Origin: PBB1 sp965229345
GTDB lineage: Bacteria > Pseudomonadota > Gammaproteobacteria > Burkholderiales > Burkholderiaceae_C
Direction: 5' to 3'
NCBI GenBank assembly: GCA_965229345.1
Contig: OZ245872.1
Location: forward strand, 1,488,001-1,552,000
Length of the DNA: 64,000 bases
Shown here: positions 9,080-16,610 of the stretch, in pieces
How the letters are laid out: each line of letters begins with the position of its first letter
How positions within the stretch are numbered: position 1 is the stretch's first letter
The notes under the pieces: generated by a model
What the model was told of the DNA's origin: nothing
Database searches by the model: none
What the model saw: only the letters and a program-made list of their open reading frames with translations
Translations under genes and position numbers: made by a program

Positions 9080-10393
9080 TCAGGGTTGGTGCGGGGCGGT
9101 CGAGTACGCCGTGGCATGGGTTACGTCGGCAGGGTCGATTCTCGTGGCAGTGCTGACCGGGCAGGTTTGATCACCCCGAATCACCAGGAAATTCTGCTGC
9201 TGCAAGGTCCGATCGACACCGCTGTAAGCCGCCGGATGCTCCTCGTTGCGCTCGATCGCGCCGCTGCGGTCGAGGTCGGTCGTGTAGCGGCAGACTTGAT
9301 GGTCCATCGCCGTTGTGCCCAGTGTCCAGCCCAGTGGCACCAGGTGGCTGCGGCCAGACCAGCGTCCTCCCGAACCACGCACCGGCACCACACACTGATA
9401 AGCCACATGGCGTTCACCGAGCTCGGTCCATTCGGCCACACCCAGGCTGGCGGGCATTGCCGACAGGGGCACTGCCTCGCGGCGGATGCCGTCAGCGCCG
9501 CGGTATTGCACCGTCTTCAGCGCCTCGGTGCTGCACACCGGGGACGCTGCGTCTGCGGCGCCGGTCAAGGTGACGGTCACGGCCACGTCGAGCGGGATGT
9601 CATCGGCTGCCTGCGGGTTCGGTGGGCTGGCGTTCGAGTAGCGCACGGTGCCGCTGAGCCACAGGCCGCGCAGATCGCTGCAGTGGGTCAGATCGCGAGC
9701 GTCGAGCTGTGCCGTCGTTCGGTCGCTTGCCACCTCGGTGCAGCGTTGCGTGACCTGGGCGCTCAGGGGGTCGAACACATAGGCGACGGTGCCCGCGGTG
9801 CCGGGCTTCAGCACGCTGCGCCCGTCGCCCAGGTGCTTGGCGGTCACAGGAATGCCGGGCGGTCTCGCGTAGCTGCTGCCGGGCGTGAGCAGGCTGGGCG
9901 CCACCGTCAGCGCGCCGGACAGTGCGGGGCTCTCGCCGGCAATCGCCGTGTTCAGCACCGCCTGTTGCATCGCGCCGTCGCGTGCGGACCAGGCCACGCT
10001 GACGGTGGCTGATTTCAAGCGTGACGCGCTGCTGTCGTCGATCTGGCGCGTGAGGTGAAACACCGTGTTCAGCGTGGCACCGTTCAATCGATCGACCGAG
10101 GCGGTGACGCTCTCGATGCGTTCGTAGGGTGCTGCGCTCGGCGCAACGGCATCGGCCTGCAAGGACGCGAAGGAGCGCAGCGACTCGATGTCTTCCTGGG
10201 CGATGCGCATTGCTTCGGAACGCTGGCGCGACAAATCGGCATGGGCCTGCAGATGCAGCTGCAGTTTCCCCATCGACAGCACCCCGGCTGCGAGCACCAG
10301 AAAGGCCAGCAGCGCGTCGATCAAGGTGACGCCGTGCTGGTGACGGGCCCTGCGAAGTGGGCGCGTGCGCGAATCAGCGGCTGGCGTTGACAT
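9080..10393 (-). CDS. pilV: PilV-like type IV minor pilin, long form with an EF-hand-like loop
   Basis: A 437-residue prepilin-type protein. A basic leader ends at Gly21, followed by VTLIDALLAFLVLAAGVLSMG, the type III signal sequence; position 5 of the mature protein is Asp rather than the usual Glu. The protein is far longer than classical PilV (about 150-200). The extra C-terminal region has several Cys residues and a loop at 373-384 reading DLDRSGAIERNE that fits the EF-hand calcium pattern, followed by QNFLVIRGDQTCP. It probably belongs to the minor-pilin complex that primes type IV pilus assembly. It overlaps pilX by one base and precedes ribD. Confidence 0.8.
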   Translation of the reverse strand: MSTPAADSRTRPLRRARHQHGVTLIDALLAFLVLAAGVLSMGKLQLHLQAHADLSRQRSEAMRIAQEDIESLRSFASLQADAVAPSAAPYERIESVTASVDRLNGATLNTVFHLTRQIDDSSASRLKSATVSVAWSARDGAMQQAVLNTAIAGESPALSGALTVAPSLLTPGSSYARPPGIPVTAKHLGDGRSVLKPGTAGTVAYVFDPLSAQVTQRCTEVASDRTTAQLDARDLTHCSDLRGLWLSGTVRYSNASPPNPQAADDIPLDVAVTVTLTGAADAASPVCSTEALKTVQYRGADGIRREAVPLSAMPASLGVAEWTELGERHVAYQCVVPVRGSGGRWSGRSHLVPLGWTLGTTAMDHQVCRYTTDLDRSGAIERNEEHPAAYSGVDRTLQQQNFLVIRGDQTCPVSTATRIDPADVTHATAYSTAPHQP

Positions 10394-11688
10394 CAGAAGT
10401 CCCTCCAGCTGCCGGGCACGCGGGCGAAGCTGCCGGTGTGACGTTGCAGCGCGCGCAGCACCGCGGCGTCGTAATGCAGATCGGGTGCGCCATTGCCGCG
10501 ATAGCTCGCCGCCGAGATCAGCGCACCACGCACCTGCGCCTGTGGGCCGCTGGCGTCTTCCCAGTGGATGTCGCTGGCGTACGCCAGCCCATGCAGCGTC
10601 ACATCACCGCTCAGCGTGAGCGCACCGCCGACCACCAGCACCACCGGCTGCGAGGCCGAACCCAGCGTCAGCGGGCCGGTCAGTCGGGCATCGCCCGCGA
10701 TCGAGACCATGCGGTTGGCCGCCACGCCATCGATCACTGCGGCCACTTGGGCACCGCACTCGGTGCGGCAATCGATCGCCTGCACCGCGGAGTGGGTGTT
10801 CCAGCCGGCTAGATCGACCCCGAAATGGGTGGCGAACAGGTGGTCGCCGTCGATCGCAGCCAGCGCCGCGTCCTGGGCCGACACCGAGGCACTGGGCACT
10901 CCGCCAGGGGCGGTGGACAAGCGCAGCGCCGAGCCGATCAGGTTGCCGCCAGTGCGCACGGTGAGGCCGCCTGATGCGACATCGGGGTTGTGTACACCCA
11001 GCGCAGCGACGCCCACATCGACGGAGCCCTTGGCCGTCAAGGTGGCGCTCGGCAGGACCCGCAGCCCGGGCAGCAGACCGACCAGCACCTTCAGCCGCGA
11101 CGACGCATCCGGACGCCCCGCAGCGTCGGGCCGGCACGGGCCCATGGCGCTGGAACAGCCGACCGAGGTGATGCGAATCACCCCGGGCTGTGCCTCGGCG
11201 CTGAACTGCACGGCGAACGCGGGGTGCGGCAAGCCGTCATCTGGAGCAATTCCGTCGATCGACGCCAAGCCGCTCGACGGGCACTGACACGACCAGCCTG
11301 CCGCCGTGCGAACGCAGGCGGGCTGCAGGGCGATGGTTGTGGTGCCAGAGGTCCAGCTCACTGGCGTCAACTGTCCGGTGTCGGGTTGGGATTGCAGGTA
11401 TCGCTCGCGAAACGAGGTATGGGTGGTGTCTGCGCTCGGAAGGCACTGCCCGTCGATGCGTCGTGGCTGGTTCAGCTGGGCGATCGCCCAGTCGATGCCA
11501 GCTTCTGCCGCCTCGAAGGCCTGCGCTGCTCGGTATTGGTTGGTCGACGCACGCTGCTCGAACACCAATCCCCGGTTGGCGTAGGCGGCCACCAGGCACA
11601 TCGCGAAGAAAAGCAGCAAGGTCACGGCCAGCGCTGCGACGCCGCGCTGCCGATTCGCCGTGGGTCTGCCGAAGAGCGATGGCTGCAT
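10393..11688 (-). CDS. pilX: PilX-like type IV pilus assembly protein
   Basis: A 431-residue protein from the ATG at 11688; a longer reading upstream to 12162 is a shadow of pilW. The N-terminus NRQRGVAALAVTLLLFFAMCLVAAYANR matches PilX-type pilins: a basic leader, a Gly, then a hydrophobic helix without Glu5. It is followed by the conserved EQRASTNQYRAAQAFEAAEAG segment seen in PilX N-terminal domains. The C-terminal two thirds are Ala/Gly/Ser/Val-rich and look like a repetitive beta-strand region. It lies between pilW (8 bp) and pilV (1-base overlap). Confidence 0.78.
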   Translation of the reverse strand: MQPSLFGRPTANRQRGVAALAVTLLLFFAMCLVAAYANRGLVFEQRASTNQYRAAQAFEAAEAGIDWAIAQLNQPRRIDGQCLPSADTTHTSFRERYLQSQPDTGQLTPVSWTSGTTTIALQPACVRTAAGWSCQCPSSGLASIDGIAPDDGLPHPAFAVQFSAEAQPGVIRITSVGCSSAMGPCRPDAAGRPDASSRLKVLVGLLPGLRVLPSATLTAKGSVDVGVAALGVHNPDVASGGLTVRTGGNLIGSALRLSTAPGGVPSASVSAQDAALAAIDGDHLFATHFGVDLAGWNTHSAVQAIDCRTECGAQVAAVIDGVAANRMVSIAGDARLTGPLTLGSASQPVVLVVGGALTLSGDVTLHGLAYASDIHWEDASGPQAQVRGALISAASYRGNGAPDLHYDAAVLRALQRHTGSFARVPGSWRDF

Positions 11689-11696
11689 GTCGTGCC

Positions 11697-12380
11697 TCAC
11701 GCCGGGCAGTGGCCCGTGATCGAGTCGTTGCGCAATCGCACCGCGGTGCGCACGCTGCGCTCGATGGTGGTTTCGCCGATGCCCTGTGCGGTCAGCATCA
11801 GCACCAGGCTGCGCACATGCAGCTGAGGAGGGCAGTTCAGGTCTGCAGTGGGACAGGGTGTGGTGCAAGAACCTGCCAGGCTGCGCAGCTGCTCGGTCGG
11901 CGTGATCTCGAAGCGGGTGACCTTCATCGTGGTGCTGTCCGTCATCGCCTGCCATGGGGCGGTGCCCAGCTGCATTTCGAGGACGCCGTTGCGCAACCGG
12001 TAACCGAACTGCTCGTTGCTGTCGACCAGGTCGTTTTCCACCGTATCGCGGGAATAGCGAAAGGCAACCGCGGAGCCCGATGTGGTCATGGCGGTGTACG
12101 GGTTGATCGCCGCACCTGCGAAGCCCGTCGGTGGCCACACACCGTGATCGGCTGCACCCCAATAACTCACACGGCGCAGATCACGGGCCATCAGATCGGC
12201 AGCCGCGCGCAAGTCCTGCATCAACCGGTTCTGCGCGATCAGTGTGCGGCTCTCGCGCAGTTGCATTTGCAACGCCGTCAGACTGGCACCGACGATGAAC
12301 AGGCCGATCGTGATGCCGATCAGCAGCTCGACCAGCGACACGCCAGCTTGTTGCCTGGCTGGTTCAGGCGCACGCACCAT
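11697..12380 (-). CDS. pilW: PilW-like type IV minor pilin
   Basis: A 227-residue prepilin-like protein. The leader RQQAG precedes VSLVELLIGITIGLFIVGA, with Glu5 of the mature pilin present, then a long amphipathic helix including RLMQDLRAAADLMARDLRRV, which is characteristic of PilW. The globular part contains a CTTPCPTADLNCPP cysteine cluster and a terminal Cys four residues from the end, which could form disulphides. It is two bases upstream of the pilE stop region and so tightly coupled within the minor-pilin operon. Confidence 0.82.
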   Translation of the reverse strand: MVRAPEPARQQAGVSLVELLIGITIGLFIVGASLTALQMQLRESRTLIAQNRLMQDLRAAADLMARDLRRVSYWGAADHGVWPPTGFAGAAINPYTAMTTSGSAVAFRYSRDTVENDLVDSNEQFGYRLRNGVLEMQLGTAPWQAMTDSTTMKVTRFEITPTEQLRSLAGSCTTPCPTADLNCPPQLHVRSLVLMLTAQGIGETTIERSVRTAVRLRNDSITGHCPA

Positions 12381-12381
12381 C

Positions 12382-12852
12382 TCAGAGCCTCCAGCAGCGA
12401 TCGTTCAGCGCTGCGCTGTTGTCTGTGGCCTCAGTGGCGCCAGAGGCGTAGCTGACGTTGAGCCCCTCGACGGTGAGCCTCAGGTGTCGGCAGCGCGTGT
12501 CCCGCTGCTGGCTGCCGATGGCCGCGGCGTGCACCACATAGCCGTCTGCGGATGGATTCAGTATCGCGATGTCGTAGTGCCGGGACGGCGGTGCGCTGCC
12601 CATGCCGAGCTGCGACAGCTCGGCATAGCTCGGATGTTCAGATCGGAAGCGCTCCTGCAGCAGTTGCACTTTCATCAGTGCGAGCAAGGCATCGGAGCGC
12701 CGTGTACTCGCCATCGTGCTGCTGAAGGCAGGGTAGGCCACCGACGACAGCACGCCGATGACGGCGACGCAGATCATCAATTCGATCAAGGTGAAGCCGC
12801 GTGATTGTTGTCGTGAAGGTGAGGGCGGTGCAATCGATGCAGGCTGTGACAT
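12382..12852 (-). CDS. pilE: PilE-like type IV minor pilin
   Basis: A 156-residue protein with a class III signal: QSRG then FTLIELMICVAVIGVLSSVAYPAF, the classical prepilin peptidase site with Phe1 and Glu5. After the helix comes RRSDALLALMKVQLLQERFR, typical of PilE minor pilins that prime assembly (not the major subunit PilA). Two Cys residues (in DTRCRHL and at the end, DRCWRL) may make the C-terminal disulphide loop. It lies between fimT and pilW in the same operon. Confidence 0.84.
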   Translation of the reverse strand: MSQPASIAPPSPSRQQSRGFTLIELMICVAVIGVLSSVAYPAFSSTMASTRRSDALLALMKVQLLQERFRSEHPSYAELSQLGMGSAPPSRHYDIAILNPSADGYVVHAAAIGSQQRDTRCRHLRLTVEGLNVSYASGATEATDNSAALNDRCWRL

Positions 12853-12877
12853 GGCGGCTTCCTCGGTGGGTGAAGGA

Positions 12878-13441
12878 TCAGCAGGTGCGGTAGCCCGGCA
12901 AGGCTGGGCTGCCGCTGGGTGTGCAGGTGCGCACGCGCCCCAGCACGTTGACGATGTGGTGGATCGAGCCGGCTGTCGTCGATACCACCCGCAGCGTGCC
13001 GGCAGGTGTGCTGGTGCCGTGGAGTGGATCGAACAGGATCGACGCGACGTTGGCTTGCACGCTCAGGCCGGTCGATGCGGGCACGCTTACCGTTTTGAGT
13101 TGCACCGCCTCGGCGGTGCAGGTCGCGGCAAGGGTGTGGGCGGTGCAGGAGCACTGGTTGTGCGCGCCGCTGTGCAGCACATAGCACGTGCCTCCGCTGG
13201 CGCTGTAGATGCTCAGGCGCAGCGGCTCGTTGCGCCACACCGATGCGCTGCGCGCGAATTGCACATCGGTGGCCAGCTGGGCCGCCAGGCCGCCCAGGCG
13301 CTGGCGCTCGATCAGGCCGCTGAAGCTGGGAGCGGCACTGCAGACCAGCACCGCCAGGATCGCCAGTGTGATGGCTGCTTCCACCAGCGTGATGCCGCGC
13401 TGCCGCTTCGTGGGCTGGGTGGTGCGATGCAGTGAGTCCAT
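12878..13441 (-). CDS. fimT: FimT/GspH-like type IV minor pilin
   Basis: A 187-residue pseudopilin-like protein. The leader KRQRG precedes ITLVEAAITLAILAVLVCSAAPSF, with Glu5 present. The segment LAAQLATDVQFARSASVWRNEPLRLS matches the GspH/FimT family, in which this helix leads into a beta-sandwich. The Cys-rich middle and C-terminus (HNQCSC, VRTCTPSG, GYRTC) may be disulphide-bonded. It is the first gene of the minor-pilin run, starting about 120 bp after the nrdR stop. I see no strong promoter in that gap. Confidence 0.84.
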   Translation of the reverse strand: MDSLHRTTQPTKRQRGITLVEAAITLAILAVLVCSAAPSFSGLIERQRLGGLAAQLATDVQFARSASVWRNEPLRLSIYSASGGTCYVLHSGAHNQCSCTAHTLAATCTAEAVQLKTVSVPASTGLSVQANVASILFDPLHGTSTPAGTLRVVSTTAGSIHHIVNVLGRVRTCTPSGSPALPGYRTC

Positions 13442-13564
13442 GGGCTCACTGTAGAAATCACGTCCGGGCCGTGCGACCCCTGGAGGTGGGGTCGAGCTGT
13501 CCTCGGGGGAGGGCCCTCACTCGGGGGTGAATGTTCAGGCGTTGGAGATGCTGCTGACTTGCGC

Positions 13565-14008
13565 TCAGATGTCGCGGATCAGCTGCCGGAACTCGTCGAC
13601 ATCCTCGAAGCTGCGGTAGACCGATGCGAAGCGCACATAGGCCACCTTGTCGATGCGCTTGAGCTCGCGCATGACCAGTTCACCCAGCCGCGTTGACGGC
13701 ACCTCCTTGGCGCCGCTGTTGAGGATCTTTTCCTGCATGCGCTCGAGCGCGGCGTCGATCTGCTCGACGCTCACCGGCCGTTTGCGCAGCGCCAGCGTCA
13801 TCGACGCACGCAGCTTCGACAGGTCGAATTCGGCACGCGTGCCGTCCTTCTTGACGACGGCGGGCAGCGCGATCTCGGCGCGCTCGTAGGTGGTGAAGCG
13901 CTTGTCGCAGCTGTGGCAACGGCGACGACGGCGTACCACGTCGCCCTCGTCGGACTCACGGGTCTCGACGACCTGCGTGTCTTCGTGGCTGCAGTAGGGA
14001 CAACGCAT
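13565..14008 (-). CDS. nrdR: NrdR, repressor of ribonucleotide reductase genes
   Basis: A 147-residue ATP/dATP-responsive repressor. The zinc ribbon (Cys3, Cys6 and the later CHSCDKRF pair) binds DNA, and the rest is the ATP-cone domain, beginning ALPAVVKKDGTRAEFDLSKLRASM. The length is typical. glyA lies upstream on the same strand, an arrangement usual in proteobacteria. A terminator-like hairpin ends only a few bases before the start codon, and no clear ribosome-binding site is visible, which suggests limited read-through or structured control of translation. Confidence 0.96.
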   Translation of the reverse strand: MRCPYCSHEDTQVVETRESDEGDVVRRRRRCHSCDKRFTTYERAEIALPAVVKKDGTRAEFDLSKLRASMTLALRKRPVSVEQIDAALERMQEKILNSGAKEVPSTRLGELVMRELKRIDKVAYVRFASVYRSFEDVDEFRQLIRDI

Positions 14009-14011
14009 GTG

Positions 14012-14047
14012 AAAAGGCCCGTCGCTGAGTGTTCAACAGGACGGGCC
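14012..14047 (-). terminator. Intrinsic terminator-like hairpin between glyA and nrdR
   Basis: On the minus strand an 8-bp stem GGCCCGTC/GACGGGCC with a 16-base loop is followed by TTTT. The T run ends three bases before the nrdR ATG. It can terminate glyA transcripts, or act as an attenuator or translation-masking structure for nrdR. Confidence 0.6.
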
Positions 14048-14078
14048 GGGACCGATCAGCACACCGAAGCGAGGGGCT

Positions 14079-15329
14079 TCAGCGGTACACCGGGAAATCG
14101 CGTGTCAACGCGGCCACCTTGCTGCGTACTGCAGCGAGGTTGGCTTCGTCGTGCGGGTTGTCCAGCACGTCGGCGATCAGGTGGGCGGTGATGCGCGTCT
14201 GCTCTTCCTTGAAGCCGCGCGTGGTCAACGCTGGCGTGCCCAGCCGGATACCGCTGGTGACCATCGGCTTTTGCGGGTCGTTCGGGATGCCGTTCTTGTT
14301 GCAGGTCATGTGCGCCAGACCCAGAACGGCCTCGGCTTCCTTGCCGGTCAGGTTCTTTGGCCGCAGATCGACCAGCATCACATGGCTTTCGGTGCGGCCG
14401 CTGACGATGCGCAGGCCACGCGAGATCAGGGTCTCGGCCAACACCTTGGCGTTTGTCACCACCTGCTGCTGGTAGGCCTTGAATTCCGGCGACAGCGCTT
14501 CCTTGAAGGCCACTGCCTTGCCGGCGATCACGTGCATCAGCGGGCCGCCTTGCAGGCCGGGGAATACCGCGCTGTTGATCTTCTTGGCGATGTCCTCGTG
14601 GTTGGTCAGCACGATGCCACCGCGCGGGCCGCGCAGGCTCTTGTGGGTGGTGGACGTCACCACATCGGCGTGTGGCAGTGGGTTCGGGTAGACGCCAGCG
14701 GCAATCAAGCCGGCGTAGTGGGCCATGTCGACCATGAAATGCGCGCCGATGGCCTTCGCGACCTTGGCAAAGCGTTCGAAGTCGATGCGCAGCGCGTAAG
14801 CCGATGCCCCGGCGATGATCAGCTTGGGCTTGTGCTCGTGCGCCAGGCGCTCCATCGCGTCGTAGTCGATCTCTTCCTGGGCATTCAGGCCGTAGCTGAC
14901 GACCTTGAACCACTTGCCGCTCATGTTCAGCGGCATGCCGTGCGTCAGGTGGCCCCCCTCGGCCAGGCTCATGCCCATGATGGTGTCGCCCGGCTGCAGC
15001 AATGCGAAGAACACTGCCTGGTTGGCCTGCGAGCCGGAATTGGGCTGCACGTTGGCGTAACCGGCACCGAACAACTCTTTCAGACGGTCTATGGCGAGTT
15101 GTTCAGCGATGTCGACGAACTCACAGCCACCGTAATACCGCTTGCCGGGGTAGCCCTCGGCGTATTTGTTGGTCAGCTGGCTGCCCTGCGCCTGCATCAC
15201 GGCAGGCGAGGTGTAGTTCTCGGAAGCGATCAGCTCGATGTGATCTTCCTGGCGCTGGTTTTCGCGCTGCACGACCGACCACAGTTCTGGGTCGATGTGG
15301 GCGAGAGTGGACTGGCTGCGGTCGAACAT
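14079..15329 (-). CDS. glyA: Serine hydroxymethyltransferase
   Basis: A 416-residue PLP enzyme interconverting serine and glycine with tetrahydrofolate, the main source of one-carbon units. The family hallmarks are present: HIELIASENYTSPAVMQAQG, NKYAEGYPGKRYYGGCEFVD, HYAGLIAAGVYPNP, and the PLP Lys230 in VVTSTTHKSLRGPRGG. It is full length. The 123 bp upstream, shared with the end of the transglycosylase gene, holds no glycine riboswitch that I can recognise. Confidence 0.98.
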   Translation of the reverse strand: MFDRSQSTLAHIDPELWSVVQRENQRQEDHIELIASENYTSPAVMQAQGSQLTNKYAEGYPGKRYYGGCEFVDIAEQLAIDRLKELFGAGYANVQPNSGSQANQAVFFALLQPGDTIMGMSLAEGGHLTHGMPLNMSGKWFKVVSYGLNAQEEIDYDAMERLAHEHKPKLIIAGASAYALRIDFERFAKVAKAIGAHFMVDMAHYAGLIAAGVYPNPLPHADVVTSTTHKSLRGPRGGIVLTNHEDIAKKINSAVFPGLQGGPLMHVIAGKAVAFKEALSPEFKAYQQQVVTNAKVLAETLISRGLRIVSGRTESHVMLVDLRPKNLTGKEAEAVLGLAHMTCNKNGIPNDPQKPMVTSGIRLGTPALTTRGFKEEQTRITAHLIADVLDNPHDEANLAAVRSKVAALTRDFPVYR

Positions 15330-15452
15330 GAAACGGTCCTCTGCGACGGGAATTCAGGGATCAGGGTGCGACGGAATATCGCACGAGCAATGAGCTTCAG
15401 CGCCTCGGCGGGCCATGGCTTGCCAGCACCGCAAGGCTGTATTTTCTCGGGT

Positions 15453-16352
15453 TCAGTGCAACGAGGCCAGCTGCTCGTCGACCTTCCGCTCGGGAGTGTC
15501 GCTGATGGGCGTGGCCGGCGCTTCAGTTTCCACGGCGGCATGCGGGACGGAGCTGACCACGTTGGGGGCATTGACCGCCACCATCTTGCCGCTGGCGACG
15601 GCCAGCAGATGGGCTTGCTCGTTCAGCACCTTGGCTGCGTAGCCCCCATCGTCGTCCAGGTTCGCTGCCCCCACATACGAGCGCAGACCCGCTTCGACGC
15701 CACCCGCGCGGGTGATGCATTCCTTGAGTACCTGCACGCCGACGCGCAGGTTGGTGACCGGATCGAAGGCCGCAAAATTGCCGCCGAAGGCCTCGTACTT
15801 GTCATCGTGCACGCGGGTCATCACCTGCATCAGCCCCTGCGCACCGACGGAACTCTGGGCAAATGGATTGAAGCTGGACTCGATCGCCATGATCGCCAGG
15901 ATCAGTGTGGGGTCCAGTCCAACGCGGGCACCCACCTGCCAAGCCTCGGTGACCAGTCGGCTGACCGGCTCGGGCGCCACTTTGTAGCGTCGTGCCAGCC
16001 ATTGCGCGACGGCGGCCTGCTGGCGCGTCAGCTCTTTCGGATCGCTGGCGGTGGCACGCGCGATCGCATCGGGCTCTTTCAGGTCACTGGCCAGTTGCTC
16101 GGCCGGATCGGTGCGGGCCACCTGGCGTGCCTGCAGCCAACCCAGCGCCTGCATTTCGACGGTGTGCCGCAGTTCGGAGTGGCCGGCCACGAAGACCACC
16201 AGTGCCACGGCGATCAGGCCCAGCAGGGCCAGCGTGTTGTGGCTGACTTCCAGCAGACCGTGCGCCACGTCTTGCAGGAACACGACGGTCGAGCGCACCG
16301 AGGCACGGCCCCAGTGCTGGACTGTCGACGAAAGCTTCTCAACGATGGACAT
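15453..16352 (-). CDS. Membrane-anchored lytic transglycosylase (SLT domain)
   Basis: A 299-residue protein. One transmembrane helix lies at about 40-57 (TLALLGLIAVALVVFVAG), then a linker with a predicted helical region, then a soluble lytic transglycosylase domain from about 143. The catalytic Glu is Glu158 in IMAIESSFNPFAQSSVGAQG, followed by GLMQVMTRVHDDKYEAFGG and the C-terminal YVGAANLDDDGGYAAKV. It cleaves peptidoglycan between MurNAc and GlcNAc. Type IV pilus and envelope genes lie downstream, but nothing shows it belongs to them. It is transcribed divergently from ubiD. Confidence 0.88.
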   Translation of the reverse strand: MSIVEKLSSTVQHWGRASVRSTVVFLQDVAHGLLEVSHNTLALLGLIAVALVVFVAGHSELRHTVEMQALGWLQARQVARTDPAEQLASDLKEPDAIARATASDPKELTRQQAAVAQWLARRYKVAPEPVSRLVTEAWQVGARVGLDPTLILAIMAIESSFNPFAQSSVGAQGLMQVMTRVHDDKYEAFGGNFAAFDPVTNLRVGVQVLKECITRAGGVEAGLRSYVGAANLDDDGGYAAKVLNEQAHLLAVASGKMVAVNAPNVVSSVPHAAVETEAPATPISDTPERKVDEQLASLH

Positions 16353-16610
16353 GTCTCACTTGCCTCTCGGCCCCACTCAGGCACTGGCCTGCGGAGCTTC
16401 TTCGAGCGGCGCGCCGAACATAATCGGTCGCGCTGGCGGTTCGGGCCGGTTTTCATGACCGACTGAGCCCGCTACGAATTCGCTCGATGCCTTTCAGATG
16501 AATGAGTGCTTACTAGGGTTAACACCCATCAAGCACTGTTGGGCGGAATTCTAGAAAGCAAAAATATAACCAGTCAACCATTAGATAACGATCTCTAACT
16601 ACAAATAGAT
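16353..16610. promoter_or_regulatory. AT-rich divergent promoter region between the transglycosylase gene and ubiD
   Basis: This 258-bp gap is visibly AT-rich from about 16500 to the ubiD start, in contrast to the surrounding GC-rich DNA. A TATAAC element near 16565 could be a -10 box for ubiD, but no well-spaced -35 element was found. The ubiD ATG lacks an obvious ribosome-binding site. No operator is recognised. Confidence 0.4.
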
